64,000 bases of DNA from Luteibacter flocculans (GTDB lineage Bacteria; Pseudomonadota; Gammaproteobacteria; Xanthomonadales; Rhodanobacteraceae). Positions 52,347-62,904 of this stretch are shown here, one piece after another. The notes below the pieces were generated by a model that was not told where the DNA came from, did no database searches, and was given only the letters and a program-made list of their open reading frames with translations. The position numbers and the translations under genes are program-made. The DNA is taken from positions 1,036,001-1,100,000 of the forward strand of contig NZ_CP063231.1 of NCBI RefSeq assembly GCF_023612255.1, read 5' to 3'. Numbering within the stretch: position 1 is the first letter of the stretch; the number at the start of each line of letters is the position of its first letter.

Positions 52347-53197
52347 CACGTCTGACTGTGGTTATTCCTGCGAAGAACGAGGCGGCGGCACTCGTTGAGC
52401 TTCTGCCACGCGTGCGCTCGGTACTGCCGGACGCGGAGATCATCGTCGTCGATGATGGATCCTCCGACGACACGAAGGGCGTTTGCGCGAACGCGGGTGT
52501 CATTTGCCTGTCTTCTCCCTATTCGATGGGTAATGGTGCTGCCATCAAGCGTGGGGCGCGCGCAGCCTCCGGCGAGATCCTTGCGTTCATGGATGGCGAC
52601 GGTCAGCACGATCCCGCTGACGTATTGCGCCTGCTCGCGCGGCTGGACCAGGGTTTCGACATGGTGGTGGGAGCGAGGGATTGGGGCAGTCAGGCGGGCG
52701 TCGGTCGCGGGTTGGCCAACACGCTGTACAACTGGCTCGCTACCCGCATGACCGGTCACGTCGTGGAGGATCTGACGTCCGGCTTCCGCGTTGTGCGTGC
52801 GGCGCGTTTTCGGGAATTCCTGCACCTTCTTCCCAACGGCTTTTCGTACCCTACGACCAGCACCATGGCATTCTTTCGCAGCGCCTACGGCGTGGCCTAT
52901 GAACCGATCAAAGCGGCGCAACGCATCGGCAAGAGCCACATTCGTCCGTTGAAAGATGGCGTGCGCTTCCTGCTCATCATCTTCAAGATTGCGACGCTGT
53001 ACTCGCCGCTAAAGCTATTTGCTCCGGTGAGCTTTGCGTTCTTTGCTCTGGGCTGCCTCAATTATCTTTACACCTATCTTTCCTACGGACGCCTTACCAA
53101 TGGAAGCACCTTGATGTGGAGTGCCGCAGTCATCGTGTTCCTCATCGGTCTGGTATCTGAGCAGATCACCGCGCTGACCTATCGCCGTGACGGATGA
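52343..53197 (+). CDS. Family 2 glycosyltransferase (polyprenyl-phosphate type)
   Basis: 284 residues. The GT2 core begins LTVVIPAKNEAAALVELL with IIVVDDGSSDDTKG and the metal-binding FMDGDGQHDPADVLRLL; a C-terminal pair of helices (LFAPVSFAFFALGCLNYL and SAAVIVFLIGLVSEQI) places it in the dolichyl/undecaprenyl-phosphate sugar transferase group. It likely makes a lipid-linked sugar. The start is TTG 52343 inside the previous stop (TTGA). Confidence 0.9.
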   Translation: MTRLTVVIPAKNEAAALVELLPRVRSVLPDAEIIVVDDGSSDDTKGVCANAGVICLSSPYSMGNGAAIKRGARAASGEILAFMDGDGQHDPADVLRLLARLDQGFDMVVGARDWGSQAGVGRGLANTLYNWLATRMTGHVVEDLTSGFRVVRAARFREFLHLLPNGFSYPTTSTMAFFRSAYGVAYEPIKAAQRIGKSHIRPLKDGVRFLLIIFKIATLYSPLKLFAPVSFAFFALGCLNYLYTYLSYGRLTNGSTLMWSAAVIVFLIGLVSEQITALTYRRDG

Positions 53198-54392
53198 GCA
53201 GGCTCGAAAGCCCCGCCTCGTCGTGCTGGCGTCGACGTATCCGAGGTGGAAGGACGATCACGAACCTTCGTTCGTGCATGAACTCGCGCGCCGCCTGACG
53301 GAGTGGTTTGATGTCTTCGTCGTGTGCCCTCACGCTGTCGGGGCGGTGCGTAGCGAGATGATGGACGGCGTGCAGGTCGAACGGTATCGCTACGCGCCGG
53401 ACTCCTTGGAAACGCTGGTCAATGACGGGGGTATCACGACGAACCTTCGGCGGTCTTCGTGGAAATGGCTACTCGTGCCCACGTTTATCCTGAGCCATTG
53501 GATCGTCGCACGGCGTCTCGTGACGTCCGGTGCGGTGGTGCATGCCCATTGGATACTGACGCCAGGCCTTGTTGCTCGCTGTCTGAACGCACCCTACGTG
53601 ATCACTTCGCACGGCGCCGATCTCTTTGCCCTGCGAGGACGCCTACCGACCGCCATAAAGCGTTGGGTTCTCAGGCGCAGTGCCGGTATGACGGTAGTCA
53701 GTCGGGCGATGTTGCCGTTGGCGCAAGCATTGCGCGATGGAAGCCCGGCCTTAGTGGCGCCCATGGGCGTGGATCTTCAGCATGTCTTCACGCCAGACGA
53801 GCAGGTGGCTAGGGAGGCGTTCCGGCTGCTGTTCGTTGGTCGCTTGGTCGAAAAGAAAGGGTTGGATGTTCTGCTTCGTGCCCTGCCCATTGTCCTGAGT
53901 GTTCGCCCTGAAGTAAGGCTGACAGTGGTCGGGTTCGGGCCTCTCGAAGGAGAACTGAGATCTCAATGCACTCATCTGGGGCTGGACGGTGTCGTAACGT
54001 TCGCAGGTGCCAAGCCATCGTCCGCTTTGGTGAATGAATACCGTTCGGCCGCTGCGTTTGTGGCGCCGTTCCGTACGGCCCATTCGGGCGACCAGGAGGG
54101 CCTTGGACTGGTTCTCGTGGAAGCGCTCGGTTGCGGCTGTCCAGTCGTCGCTTCGGATCTTCCGGCGGTACGTGACGTGCTGACAGACATGCCAGGAGTA
54201 GTCCGCGTGCCGGAAGCAGACGCTCCTGCATTGGCGTCGGGGATTCTGCAGATACTCACCAGCAACGCTCCCGCCGAGGTGCGCCTGGGGCGATCACGCC
54301 TCGTGGAGCAATTCGACTGGGACGCGGTCGCCAGGCGTTATGCCGATATCCTGCTTGCCGCACACAGAGACGCGGCCGATGGAAGGGGCTAG
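53187..54392 (+). CDS. Family 4 glycosyltransferase
   Basis: 401 residues with the GT-B fold. The N-terminal domain has VVLASTYPRWKDDHEPSFVHEL and VITSHGADLFALRG; the C-terminal domain has LLFVGRLVEKKGLDVLLRAL and the nucleotide-sugar motif HSGDQEGLGLVLVEALGCG, with the ExxxxxxxE pair. Acceptor and donor are unknown. The GTG start at 53187 lies within the previous gene (11-base overlap). It converges with the next gene on a shared CTAG at 54389-54392. Confidence 0.92.
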   Translation: MTDEQARKPRLVVLASTYPRWKDDHEPSFVHELARRLTEWFDVFVVCPHAVGAVRSEMMDGVQVERYRYAPDSLETLVNDGGITTNLRRSSWKWLLVPTFILSHWIVARRLVTSGAVVHAHWILTPGLVARCLNAPYVITSHGADLFALRGRLPTAIKRWVLRRSAGMTVVSRAMLPLAQALRDGSPALVAPMGVDLQHVFTPDEQVAREAFRLLFVGRLVEKKGLDVLLRALPIVLSVRPEVRLTVVGFGPLEGELRSQCTHLGLDGVVTFAGAKPSSALVNEYRSAAAFVAPFRTAHSGDQEGLGLVLVEALGCGCPVVASDLPAVRDVLTDMPGVVRVPEADAPALASGILQILTSNAPAEVRLGRSRLVEQFDWDAVARRYADILLAAHRDAADGRG

Positions 54393-55306
54393 CGATGTCG
54401 ACGGAGCGTCCCGCGAAGGTAGCTCACCGCCACCATGATTCGCACGATACCCGCCCGTAACTTGAACGGAACGAGTCGCCATTGAAGCCACGCGTCGTGC
54501 TGCGTCCATGGCTGAAATACGGGCCATAGGAGTTTCGCCAGTACACCACGCCAGGGATGGCGTTGGCCGTCTATCGCCTCGTAACCAAGCGTGCGATATT
54601 CGAATGGATAACGCGAGGCGAATATCTGGGACGTCGTTGCCCCGGCTTCGCCCATTTTTCGGCAGACCTGTGCGAGATCGAGCGTGTCACGATGGATGAC
54701 GCGGGCTCCGGGCGCTATGGTGAAGCGCGCGCCGGCTCTAGCCAGGCGTATGGCGAGATCCCTGTCCTCAAAACCATAGCCCTTGAATGCTTCGTCGAAC
54801 CCACCGACCGAGTTGAATAGCCTTGCATCGATCATGACGTTCTGGGTCGTGAAATGCGCGACGAACGTACGGCGCGCCAGTCGGTCGCGGCGAACCCGTG
54901 CGGCCTGCTGATACGCGTGCCAGAACCCGTCGTCCTGGCCTTCGACGACTCCCATGGAAACGTCGGCTTCCCGGATGGATAGGAGGTGAGCAGCGAGGAA
55001 GCGGTCGTCGCTCGGTTCGCAGTCGGCATCGACGAAAAGTAGTAGATCGGCACTGATATTCGTCGCGCCCGCATTGCGAGCGGCCGATCTCCCTAGGTTT
55101 TCGGGAAGCCCGATGATTTCGATGCGTCCACCGAATTGTTCAGAAAGGCGCTCGGCCGTGCCGTCGCCGGAGCCATCGTCCACAACATGCACACGGACCG
55201 AGAACGGTGACGGGACCGAGCACCGCAGAATCGCCGCCACGGTCTGTCTAGCCCGGTCATAGTCGCGGAAAACCGGGATAATGACGACCACGTGTTTGGG
55301 CGCCAT
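54389..55306 (-). CDS. Family 2 glycosyltransferase
   Basis: 305 residues. HVVVIIPVFRDYDRARQTV, VHVVDDGSGDGTAERL, NLGRSAARNAGATN, LLFVDADCEPSDDRFL and the galactosyltransferase-type GGFDEAFKGYGFEDRDLAIR are the GT2 landmarks. The start is ATG 55306, two bases after the end of the upstream GT2 gene, so both are one transcript. The sugar transferred is unknown. Confidence 0.9.
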   Translation of the reverse strand: MAPKHVVVIIPVFRDYDRARQTVAAILRCSVPSPFSVRVHVVDDGSGDGTAERLSEQFGGRIEIIGLPENLGRSAARNAGATNISADLLLFVDADCEPSDDRFLAAHLLSIREADVSMGVVEGQDDGFWHAYQQAARVRRDRLARRTFVAHFTTQNVMIDARLFNSVGGFDEAFKGYGFEDRDLAIRLARAGARFTIAPGARVIHRDTLDLAQVCRKMGEAGATTSQIFASRYPFEYRTLGYEAIDGQRHPWRGVLAKLLWPVFQPWTQHDAWLQWRLVPFKLRAGIVRIMVAVSYLRGTLRRHR

Positions 55307-55308
55307 GT

Positions 55309-56079
55309 TCAGAAGGGAATATCCAACGCTCGGGCGATCGGGTATCGCCACATCTTGTCGGCCCAGACGGCCCACGCGCGTATCGGCCCGAAGCGCGGGC
55401 AGGTCGCCAGCGCGCGCCGCTGCTCGCGCAGCCTGCGTATCACCTGGGCACGGCTTATGCCCGCGATCTCCACATTCACCGTGATGCGCTCCACATGCAG
55501 GGCATTTGTGGACTCAGGGAGGCGCAGTAGAAAATCGAGATCACCAGTGATTTTGTAACTGGCTTCGAAATGGCCGTACCGCTCGAACAAACTGCGGGCG
55601 TGCCAAAGTCCGGGATGACACATCGGCATTCGTCTGCCGATCTTGGCAAAATTCCAGGCACCTCCGCCTTCGCCGACGGCGTCTCCGTTAGCGTTCACCC
55701 AACGGCAACGGGACGATACGAGATCAAAGGACTTGCCTGCGGTCGCATCCGCCAGCGCCGAAACAGCGTCGGCGTCCGAGAACGCGTCATCGGCACCGAG
55801 AAAACACACGTATTGACCGCTAGCGCGGGCGAGAGCCTTGTTCCATGCGTCATAGATACCGTCGTCGGGCTCTGACGCGCCATACGCGATGTGTGGAGCA
55901 AAGCGTTCGACGATCGCCATCGTGCCATCGGAGGACATTCCATCGATGACGATCAGTTCCCAGTCACGGCAGGATTGGCTCACGACCGAGGCGAGGCAGC
56001 GCTCTATCGTTCGCGCAGCGTTATACGTGGCGACGATGATGCTGAGGACGGGGCGCGAAGCTGGCGATTGATCTGGCAT
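55309..56079 (-). CDS. Family 2 glycosyltransferase (WcaA-like)
   Basis: 256 residues. LSIIVATYNAARTIERCLASV, WELIVIDGMSSDGTM, GIYDAWNKALARASGQYV and FLGADDAFSDADAV are typical of small GT2 enzymes of exopolysaccharide loci. ATG 56079 is preferred because the frame beyond it (to 56193) is unrelated. It is divergent from the GT4 gene at 56184. Confidence 0.9.
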   Translation of the reverse strand: MPDQSPASRPVLSIIVATYNAARTIERCLASVVSQSCRDWELIVIDGMSSDGTMAIVERFAPHIAYGASEPDDGIYDAWNKALARASGQYVCFLGADDAFSDADAVSALADATAGKSFDLVSSRCRWVNANGDAVGEGGGAWNFAKIGRRMPMCHPGLWHARSLFERYGHFEASYKITGDLDFLLRLPESTNALHVERITVNVEIAGISRAQVIRRLREQRRALATCPRFGPIRAWAVWADKMWRYPIARALDIPF

Positions 56080-56183
56080 GGCGGCATTATGGCGGCGTCC
56101 TGCTGCCTGAGGAAGGCGTGGCAGGTAAGGGGTGTATGTTCGTCGAAGGCTCTGGGGGGTGTACCCCCTCGAAGGGTAGTCCA

Positions 56184-57260
56184 TTGATACCACGGGTTAT
56201 TTTCGATCACGGGATTTTCGTGACCCAGCGGTTCGGCGGTGTGTCGCGGTATTTCTCGGAGCTGGCGCGCGGCATAGCGCGTGCGGGCGTGGCGGTCGAA
56301 ATCCACAGCCCGATCTACGTTACGGATGCCGTGAGAGGGCTCGCAGGAGACGGCGTCGCGGTCAAGGGTCGGCATGTCCCCGTGTTCCCGGGTGTCACGT
56401 GGCTCGGTCATGGTCTGGCGAAGTTCGGCACGCGACGCGAGAAGGGTGCCGTAGTCCACGAGACCTGGTACCTGGAGCGACATCGTCGCGCACTCGGCGG
56501 GGCACCCCGTGCCTTGACCGTGCATGACATGATCTGCGAGCGATTTCCCCGAGACGTAAGAGGCGCCGATGTCCAGGCGCGTCGAAAACGGCAGGCTGTA
56601 GAACGTGCCGATCTGATTTTCTGCGTTTCCGAAACGACGCGCGCCGATGCGGCGGACCTCTGGAGCATCGCGGCTGATCGCATGATCGTAACGCCCTTGG
56701 CCGCTTCGCTCCCGGTGTATCCGCGATCGAGACCCTCCAAGCCCTTTATTCTGTATGTCGGCCACCGGGCCGGCTACAAGAACTTCGAGCTGCTGCTCCA
56801 GGCCTATCAGAGGAGCGCGCGCCTTCGCTCGGACTTCGCATTGGTCTGTTTTGGCGGGCCGCGCTTCGATGACGGGGAGAAGCAGGCTGCGCTCCGCGCG
56901 GGTGACGTTCAGCATGTCGCCGGTAGCGATGCCGTTCTGGCGAATCTTTACGCGCGCGCCGATGTACTGGTATGCACGTCCCTGTATGAAGGCTTTGGTC
57001 TGCCGCTGCTGGAAGCGATGGCGGCAGGGTGTCCGGTCGTCGCCGTCCGAGGCGGTTCGACCCCGGAGGTGGGCGGACCAGCGGCTCGCTATGTCGGGGG
57101 TGCCGACTCGGCCGAACTGGCGTACGCACTCGAGACGCTTCTCTATGACGAATCGGCTTTGATGGACCTCAGCGAGCGTGGACGTGCCCGAAGTCGTTCC
57201 TTCTCCTGGGATCGAACGGCAGCTCTCACGGTACATGGCTACATGGAACTTTGGTCATGA
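56184..57260 (+). CDS. Family 4 glycosyltransferase
   Basis: 358 residues. The opening IPRVIFDHGIFVTQRFGGVS and YFSELARGIARAG are typical for GT4 enzymes of capsular or O-antigen loci. Further motifs are ALTVHDMICERFPRD, FILYVGHRAGYKNFELLL and TSLYEGFGLPLLEAMAAGCPVVA. The start is a TTG at 56184 after GAAGGG; GTG 56118 is an in-frame alternative but adds a cysteine-rich leader. It is convergent with the flippase gene. The 190 bases between them hold no convincing gene. Confidence 0.88.
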   Translation: MIPRVIFDHGIFVTQRFGGVSRYFSELARGIARAGVAVEIHSPIYVTDAVRGLAGDGVAVKGRHVPVFPGVTWLGHGLAKFGTRREKGAVVHETWYLERHRRALGGAPRALTVHDMICERFPRDVRGADVQARRKRQAVERADLIFCVSETTRADAADLWSIAADRMIVTPLAASLPVYPRSRPSKPFILYVGHRAGYKNFELLLQAYQRSARLRSDFALVCFGGPRFDDGEKQAALRAGDVQHVAGSDAVLANLYARADVLVCTSLYEGFGLPLLEAMAAGCPVVAVRGGSTPEVGGPAARYVGGADSAELAYALETLLYDESALMDLSERGRARSRSFSWDRTAALTVHGYMELWS

Positions 57261-57450
57261 GCGCATCGTGGGAAATGTGCTTCCTGCGCTATGGAGTTCC
57301 CACACGCTGAGTTTCGTCGATGGATTCCACGTCGACATGATCGCGAGCGATACGGTCGCCTGGCTGCGCTGTTGAGCAGCCAATTCGCGAATCCTCGCAT
57401 CGATTACCACCACTTCCCGGTCGCGCCATCCGAGGACAAGCTTTCGGGTC

Positions 57451-58812
57451 TCATCGCGCATCTGCGGGGGAAGAGTTGGCCCGGTGCAGAAATGCCGGTA
57501 GCCGGATGATGGTGGGAATGAGGCTGGTCAATGTATAGGCAACGAACGTGCACCAGGGCACAAGCGACGCGTCCCATAAGATAAGTGCGGCAAGTTTCAG
57601 TCCGATAGACAATATGGCGAGCAGAACGGCTACGGCCACCTGGAACCTGAGAATGCCGGCTGCGTTGAGAAACGTAGCCAACGCCTGCCCGACGGCTTCG
57701 ATTGACGACCACGCGACGAATCCGCCGAGTAGTACCCACGACACGGAAAGTGGCTTGTGCAGCCAAATATGGGTTATTGCCGCGAACGCCAGCGAAAAAA
57801 ACAAGGCGGCCGCCACGGCAAAACCGCCTGCACCGATCACGGACCTGGCGAGCGTTCTGCGTACCCAGCCGAAATCGTAAGCCGCCAGGGCAGTCCGATA
57901 GATTGGCCACAGCGGCACCCAAAGCAGCGACAGCGTAAGGGGGATCACCGAAAACAATCGCTGCACGACAGCGTATTCGCCTGCCTCCACGGGACCACGT
58001 ATGGCTGTGATCAAGGGAAGGTCGATCGTGAACGCCACGGCTCCACCCAGTTGCAGCACGAAAAACAGAAACCCATCGCGGCGTATCCTCTGGCGCACAT
58101 CCGGCCGCCGAGATGGGGCGGGTCGCTGCGCCATGCCGTGTACGGGGTGGCGCCATAACGAAACGGCATTCAATACAGCGGGTACTGCCGTCGATGAGAG
58201 CGCTGCCGCCACCAGCCAGGCCAGTCCTGCATGAAGTAGCGCGGCCGTGATCGTGGCAATCAAGGAGAAAACTTGCCCGAATGCCTGCCAGCGAAAGGCG
58301 ATGTGGCCCAGGCCGAGGCCCAATTGCGTACGCGTGGCGAGACTCAAGGGCACGCCGCAGGCCACGATCGCGAGAGCAATGAGCGCGGCCGACGTGGCTT
58401 GCGTATCAGCGGCCTGTGAAAGCCCGAGCATCCGCCACCAGGGAAGCCATGCCATCGCGACAGCGGCAACGAGCATGATGAGCGCGATGCGAACGAGTAC
58501 CGATGAAGCTTCGCGGAGGACTATACGGACTTCATCCAGTCGCCCTCGCCCTAGCGCATCGGCGATCATGTTCATGGCACCGTTGCCGATGCCGAAATCC
58601 AGAAAGCCGGCAAATGTCATGACCGACACCAATGTCGCCCAGACACCGAATTCGGCAGGTCCCAGTGATCGCATGACAAAGGGCAGGGCAACGAACAGGT
58701 TGATCGCCGCTACGCACTTCGCGATAAGCGACCAGCTACCGGTGCGCAATACGGACTGACCACGCGGGCCCAGCCACTGTGACCAGTGCCATCGCCTGGT
58801 GCCCATGGTCAT
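57451..58812 (-). CDS. Polysaccharide flippase, Wzx-type
   Basis: 453 residues with about 12 to 14 helices and the opening VLRTGSWSLIAKCVAAINLF and LGPAEFGVWATLVSVMTFA typical of the MATE/MOP Wzx family. Other segments are GFLDFGIGNGAMNMIADALG and GGAVAFTIDLPLITAIRG. It would move lipid-linked repeat units across the inner membrane. The start is ATG 58812, overlapping the fcl stop as ATGA. No wzy polymerase was identified with certainty in the window. Confidence 0.88.
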   Translation of the reverse strand: MTMGTRRWHWSQWLGPRGQSVLRTGSWSLIAKCVAAINLFVALPFVMRSLGPAEFGVWATLVSVMTFAGFLDFGIGNGAMNMIADALGRGRLDEVRIVLREASSVLVRIALIMLVAAVAMAWLPWWRMLGLSQAADTQATSAALIALAIVACGVPLSLATRTQLGLGLGHIAFRWQAFGQVFSLIATITAALLHAGLAWLVAAALSSTAVPAVLNAVSLWRHPVHGMAQRPAPSRRPDVRQRIRRDGFLFFVLQLGGAVAFTIDLPLITAIRGPVEAGEYAVVQRLFSVIPLTLSLLWVPLWPIYRTALAAYDFGWVRRTLARSVIGAGGFAVAAALFFSLAFAAITHIWLHKPLSVSWVLLGGFVAWSSIEAVGQALATFLNAAGILRFQVAVAVLLAILSIGLKLAALILWDASLVPWCTFVAYTLTSLIPTIIRLPAFLHRANSSPADAR

Positions 58813-59747
58813 GCAGCGTGCTGGCGGAACCAGGCGACTGCATCGTCGATACCTTCGCGTAGGGGTACGACCGGCTTCCATCCCAGGTCAAGGAGTCGCG
58901 ACGAATCGAGGCGCTTTCGGGGTGTGCCGTCCGGTTTGGTCGTATCCCAGGCGAGCTGACCTTTGAAGCCTGCACCCTGCGCGACTGTCTTTGCCAGATC
59001 CGCAATGCTTACTTCGTCGTTACTGCCAATGTTGATGGGTGCGACATCGGAGTAGTGGTTCATGAGGAAGTACGAGGCGTCAGCCATGTCATCCGCGTGC
59101 ATGAATTCCCGTAGCGGTTTGCCGCTCCCCCACACCGTGACGACGCCTGCCTGGGTATCTGCTGCTTCGACGAAACGACGTATCAGCGCCGGTAGGACGT
59201 GGGAATGCTCGGGGTGGAAATTATCGTTCGGGCCGTAAAGGTTTGTCGGCATGGCGCTGATGGCATCGAATCCATGCTGTCGCCGATATGCCTGGCACAT
59301 TGCCAGGCCCGCGATCTTGGCGATGGCATACGCCTCGTTCGTCGGTTCGAGGGGGCCGGTGAGCAGGTACTCCTCCTTGATCGGCTGGGGGCAATCCCGT
59401 GGGTAGATGCATGACGAGCCCAGGAAAAGGAGCTTGCGCACGCCGTGCTTCCATGCCGAGTGGATGACATTCGTCTGGATAGCGAGGTTATCGCGAATGA
59501 AATCCGCGGGATAAGTCGCATTGGCAAGGATGCCGCCGACCTTCGCCGCAGCCAGGAACACGTATGCCGGTCTCACCGTTCTGAAGAATGCATCGGTGGC
59601 GTCCTGGTCGCGCAAGTCCAGTTCCGCGCTGCTCCGCACGACGATGTCTCTTGCGCCAGCCCGTTGCAGCCGTCTGACAATGGCTGAGCCCGCAAGCCCG
59701 CGATGGCCGGCGACATAGATGGGGAGTTCAAGATCCATGCTCGTCAT
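58809..59747 (-). CDS. fcl: GDP-L-fucose synthase
   Basis: 312 residues, normal length. [20 protein letters not shown] binds [44 protein letters not shown] and [15 protein letters not shown] (YxxxK) are signature parts. It converts GDP-4-keto-6-deoxymannose to GDP-L-fucose. Start ATG 59747 overlaps the gmd stop as ATGA, so gmd-fcl is a coupled pair feeding fucose to the polysaccharide. No manC/manB lies in the window, so GDP-mannose must come from elsewhere. Confidence 0.96.
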   Translation of the reverse strand: MTSMDLELPIYVAGHRGLAGSAIVRRLQRAGARDIVVRSSAELDLRDQDATDAFFRTVRPAYVFLAAAKVGGILANATYPADFIRDNLAIQTNVIHSAWKHGVRKLLFLGSSCIYPRDCPQPIKEEYLLTGPLEPTNEAYAIAKIAGLAMCQAYRRQHGFDAISAMPTNLYGPNDNFHPEHSHVLPALIRRFVEAADTQAGVVTVWGSGKPLREFMHADDMADASYFLMNHYSDVAPINIGSNDEVSIADLAKTVAQGAGFKGQLAWDTTKPDGTPRKRLDSSRLLDLGWKPVVPLREGIDDAVAWFRQHAA

Positions 59748-60853
59748 TCGTAGCGCTCCGAGGTGGCAAAGCCAGCCTTCTTGACCAAGGCGTCCCGCCG
59801 GGCGTCCTGGAGGTCGTTTGCCATCATTTCGGAGATCAGTTCGGCAAAGGACGTTCTTGGTGACCAGCGCAGTTTGTCTCGCGCCTTGCTTGCATCTCCC
59901 AGAAGTGTTTCCACCTCCGCCGGGCGGAAGTAGTGGGGATCCACTTCTACAATTGTCTGGCCCGACTTGATGGCGGAGTCAGGTGGAGCATTCAGCACGC
60001 GCGCATGTTCCTGTGTGCCGGTTCCCTGCCATTCGAGCTCCATACCAAGTTCGGCAGCGGCTAGGGTGACGAATTCCCGGACGGAATGCTGTTCGCCGGT
60101 GGCGATGACGAAGTCGTCCGGCTGATCCTGCTGCAGCATCAGCCATTGCGCCTCGACGAAGTCGCGGGCGTGGCCCCAGTCGCGACGTGCGTCCAGATTT
60201 CCGAGATAGAGCCGATCCTGAAGTCCTGCAAAGATGCGGGTAAGGCCTCGCGTGATCTTTCGCGTGACGAACGTTTCCCCTCGGCGAGGCGACTCATGGT
60301 TGAAGAGGATGCCGTTGCAGGCGTACATGCCGTAGGACTCGCGATAGTTGACTACGATCCAGTACGCATAGAGTTTGGCGACACCGTAGGGCGACCGCGG
60401 ATAGAAAGGTGTTTGCTCGTTCTGCGGTGTCTGAGCGACCTTGCCGTAAAGCTCGGAGGTCGATGCCTGGTAGAGGCGCGTCGTCTTTTCCATGCCCAGG
60501 ATCCGAATGGCCTCCAGCAGCCGCAAGGTGCCCAGAGCATCCGCGTCAGCCGTGTATTCGGGCGTTTCGAACGACACCTGCACGTGGCTTTGCGCGCCGA
60601 GATTGTAGATTTCGGTGGGTTGAACCTGTTGGATGATGCGAATGAGGTTTGTCGCGTCGGTAAGGTCGCCATAGTGCAAGACGAAGCGGCGGTCGCCTTC
60701 GTGGGGATCGCGATACAAGTGGTCCACGCGTTCCGTGTTGAACGAAGAGGCACGGCGTTTGATGCCATGCACCTCATAGCCTTTTTCGAGCAGGAACTCC
60801 GCCAGGTAAGCGCCGTCCTGACCTGTAATTCCTGAAATAAGTGCTCGTTTCAC
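59744..60853 (-). CDS. gmd: GDP-mannose 4,6-dehydratase
   Basis: 369 residues, normal length. [20 protein letters not shown] binds [51 protein letters not shown] (YxxxK) and [20 protein letters not shown] match Gmd. It makes GDP-4-keto-6-deoxymannose. A GTG at 60853 (VKRALISG) is the likely start; the frame continues upstream to 60931 without homology. Between it and the next gene are about 74 bases. Confidence 0.96.
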   Translation of the reverse strand: MKRALISGITGQDGAYLAEFLLEKGYEVHGIKRRASSFNTERVDHLYRDPHEGDRRFVLHYGDLTDATNLIRIIQQVQPTEIYNLGAQSHVQVSFETPEYTADADALGTLRLLEAIRILGMEKTTRLYQASTSELYGKVAQTPQNEQTPFYPRSPYGVAKLYAYWIVVNYRESYGMYACNGILFNHESPRRGETFVTRKITRGLTRIFAGLQDRLYLGNLDARRDWGHARDFVEAQWLMLQQDQPDDFVIATGEQHSVREFVTLAAAELGMELEWQGTGTQEHARVLNAPPDSAIKSGQTIVEVDPHYFRPAEVETLLGDASKARDKLRWSPRTSFAELISEMMANDLQDARRDALVKKAGFATSERYE

Positions 60854-60927
60854 GACATGTTCCAGATAGGCTTGATTCGTCTGCCGGCTTTGGAGGCCCG
60901 GATCAGGCAGAAGTGTAATACGGCAGC

Positions 60928-62904
60928 TCAATCGTCTCGCATCGGCTGTGCTGTAGGTGCCCTTGTCTCTAGCTGACTTCTGAGGGATGAGATGTCCCTG
61001 TCCAGGCGGCCGCCAATGTTCATCTTGTCGAGGGCGTTGAGCTGTCGCTTGGCCTCATCGACATTGCCGCGCGCAATCAACAAGCGGGCGTAATGGATGC
61101 GGTAGGCAGGTTCATTCGGTGCAGATGCAACAGCGTTGTCGGCCATTTCGAGTGCCAGCGGGTAGTCATGGAGTATCTGAGCGGCGAAAGCCCCATATGC
61201 CGCCTTCAGGCGGGCGCTTGCGCCCGGTTTGCCGAGGGCGGTCCGGAAGGTATCGTTCAGTTCGTCTGCGTCGAAATGGCAAAGATCGTCTTCGATGCAG
61301 GAAGCAAGAGCCAGGAGAGAGCTGTCATCCTGGACGGTCACAGGTCGCCGAGATAGCTTGTCTCGCATGCTCGTCCACCAGCTTTGCCGCACGGGCAGGT
61401 CCATTCGCCCGTAGAGAAAAACGAGCGCCTGCTCCGGAAGGATCGAGGATCCGGGAAGGGCGGCGGCGCGTTCCAGGGCCTCGCCCGCTTTCGCCACATA
61501 AGGCGAATCAGGCTTGTAGTGCGAAGCAATGATGTATGCCCTGCCCAACTCGTATTGGGCGCGAGGTGATGTCGGCCCTCGCGCGGCCAATTCCTCGGCA
61601 AGCGATAACGGAGTCCCCCATGCCTGTGCGGTCTGCGCCGAAAGTGCTGCTGCCCATCCTGTCAGTGCAACGCCGATAGCGAGAGGGACCGTTCTCAGGC
61701 CGCTATACCCATTTCTGGATAGCCAGGCGAATGCTATTTGCAGGACTTCCGTCACCGCGAGCACGATGCCAATGCTCGCAAAGTAGTTCCGGTGCTCGTA
61801 GATGAGCTCCAGAGGAAGCACCGTGCCGGTCAAGGTGTGACAAGCAAAGAACCAAAAGCCCCCGAGGCAGATGAGGGGGGCCTTTTTCCTTATCCACCAC
61901 AGCATGCTTACGATAACGATGAGTCCAACGGTGCAGAAAAGCGTGCTGGGCGGCGACAGCCATCCCGTGCTTTGCGTGAAATCGTCGTGGTAGAAACTCA
62001 GATGGTCGGGCGTGGGGACGAGAATCCAGCCTATGTAGTTGATTACCACCCGGGCCTCACTGAGGAGTCGGGTCTGTAGCGTGAAGTCGCGTGTTCCCCA
62101 TGTCCGTGCATCGAGAAGGCCGGGGCCGATCCATGCCATGCCCAAAAGGAACGGCAGGCCAAGGCTCAATGCGTAGAACCATACGAGGCGTCGGTCCTTT
62201 CCCGGTAAGTCTTGTCGCCACTGGAAGCGGAACACGAAGGCCTCGACGCAAAGGCCGTAGAGCGGCAGCAGGATCGAGGTTTCCTTCGCCATGGTGCCCA
62301 GCAGTGCAGGTACGACAATCCAAGCCATGGCCCTGAGAAGGCCAGACTCACCTCGTTGCATGCGCTCCCGCGTGCGGACGTAGCCCAGCAGCCCTATCAG
62401 CACGAATAGATTGGCCAGCGACTCCATGCGCTGGACGACATAAAGCACAGCGGTCAGGTTGATAGGAAGAAGCAGCCATGCAAGCGCCGCGGCGGCGGCG
62501 ATGAACGTGCCTGTCTTTTCCGTATACGTTTCGTTTCGATCAAGGCGAAACAGGGCGGCGAACAGCAGATAGACGAGCAAGCCGTTGATCGCGTGCAAGG
62601 CGATGTTCGTTGCCTTCATGGAAGCTGCATTCAGCCCCCCATTCATGAAGTAATCGAGCGCGAACGTCAGCGATGCCAATGGGCGCTTCAGTTCACTGGA
62701 TGGTGAAGACAAGGCTGCTGCAGCCAACGACCCGATAGAAAGCTCGTGCGGTTGAACCTGGGGGTTGTCGACGATGTTGGGGTAGTCGTCGAAGAAGAAG
62801 CCGCCTCCGAGCCCGGGCGCATAGACGGCTACCGTGATGGCGATCAGCGTCGCGATGATGGTGAGTTGTCGCCACTTCGCCTTAGAAACCAAGGCTTCCA
62901 TCAT
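60928..62904 (-). CDS. Multi-pass membrane protein with C-terminal TPR, TMTC/ArnT-like
   Basis: 658 residues. About ten helices in the first 440 residues begin [19 protein letters not shown] and [17 protein letters not shown] (a DD motif after the first helix, as in GT-C enzymes). The soluble C-terminus has TPR-type repeats ([53 protein letters not shown]). Such proteins are sometimes O-mannosyltransferases, sometimes polymerase- or ligase-like in surface-polysaccharide loci; I cannot tell which. Its ATG overlaps the next gene's stop as ATGA, and that gene is a paralogue. Confidence 0.8.
   Translation of the reverse strand: MMEALVSKAKWRQLTIIATLIAITVAVYAPGLGGGFFFDDYPNIVDNPQVQPHELSIGSLAAAALSSPSSELKRPLASLTFALDYFMNGGLNAASMKATNIALHAINGLLVYLLFAALFRLDRNETYTEKTGTFIAAAAALAWLLLPINLTAVLYVVQRMESLANLFVLIGLLGYVRTRERMQRGESGLLRAMAWIVVPALLGTMAKETSILLPLYGLCVEAFVFRFQWRQDLPGKDRRLVWFYALSLGLPFLLGMAWIGPGLLDARTWGTRDFTLQTRLLSEARVVINYIGWILVPTPDHLSFYHDDFTQSTGWLSPPSTLFCTVGLIVIVSMLWWIRKKAPLICLGGFWFFACHTLTGTVLPLELIYEHRNYFASIGIVLAVTEVLQIAFAWLSRNGYSGLRTVPLAIGVALTGWAAALSAQTAQAWGTPLSLAEELAARGPTSPRAQYELGRAYIIASHYKPDSPYVAKAGEALERAAALPGSSILPEQALVFLYGRMDLPVRQSWWTSMRDKLSRRPVTVQDDSSLLALASCIEDDLCHFDADELNDTFRTALGKPGASARLKAAYGAFAAQILHDYPLALEMADNAVASAPNEPAYRIHYARLLIARGNVDEAKRQLNALDKMNIGGRLDRDISSLRSQLETRAPTAQPMRDD

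Noticed and set aside
57255-57509. Short frames in the gap between the GT4 and flippase genes
   Set aside because: Both strands have 60-70 codon frames without ribosome sites or recognisable sequence, partly overlapping the flippase end.
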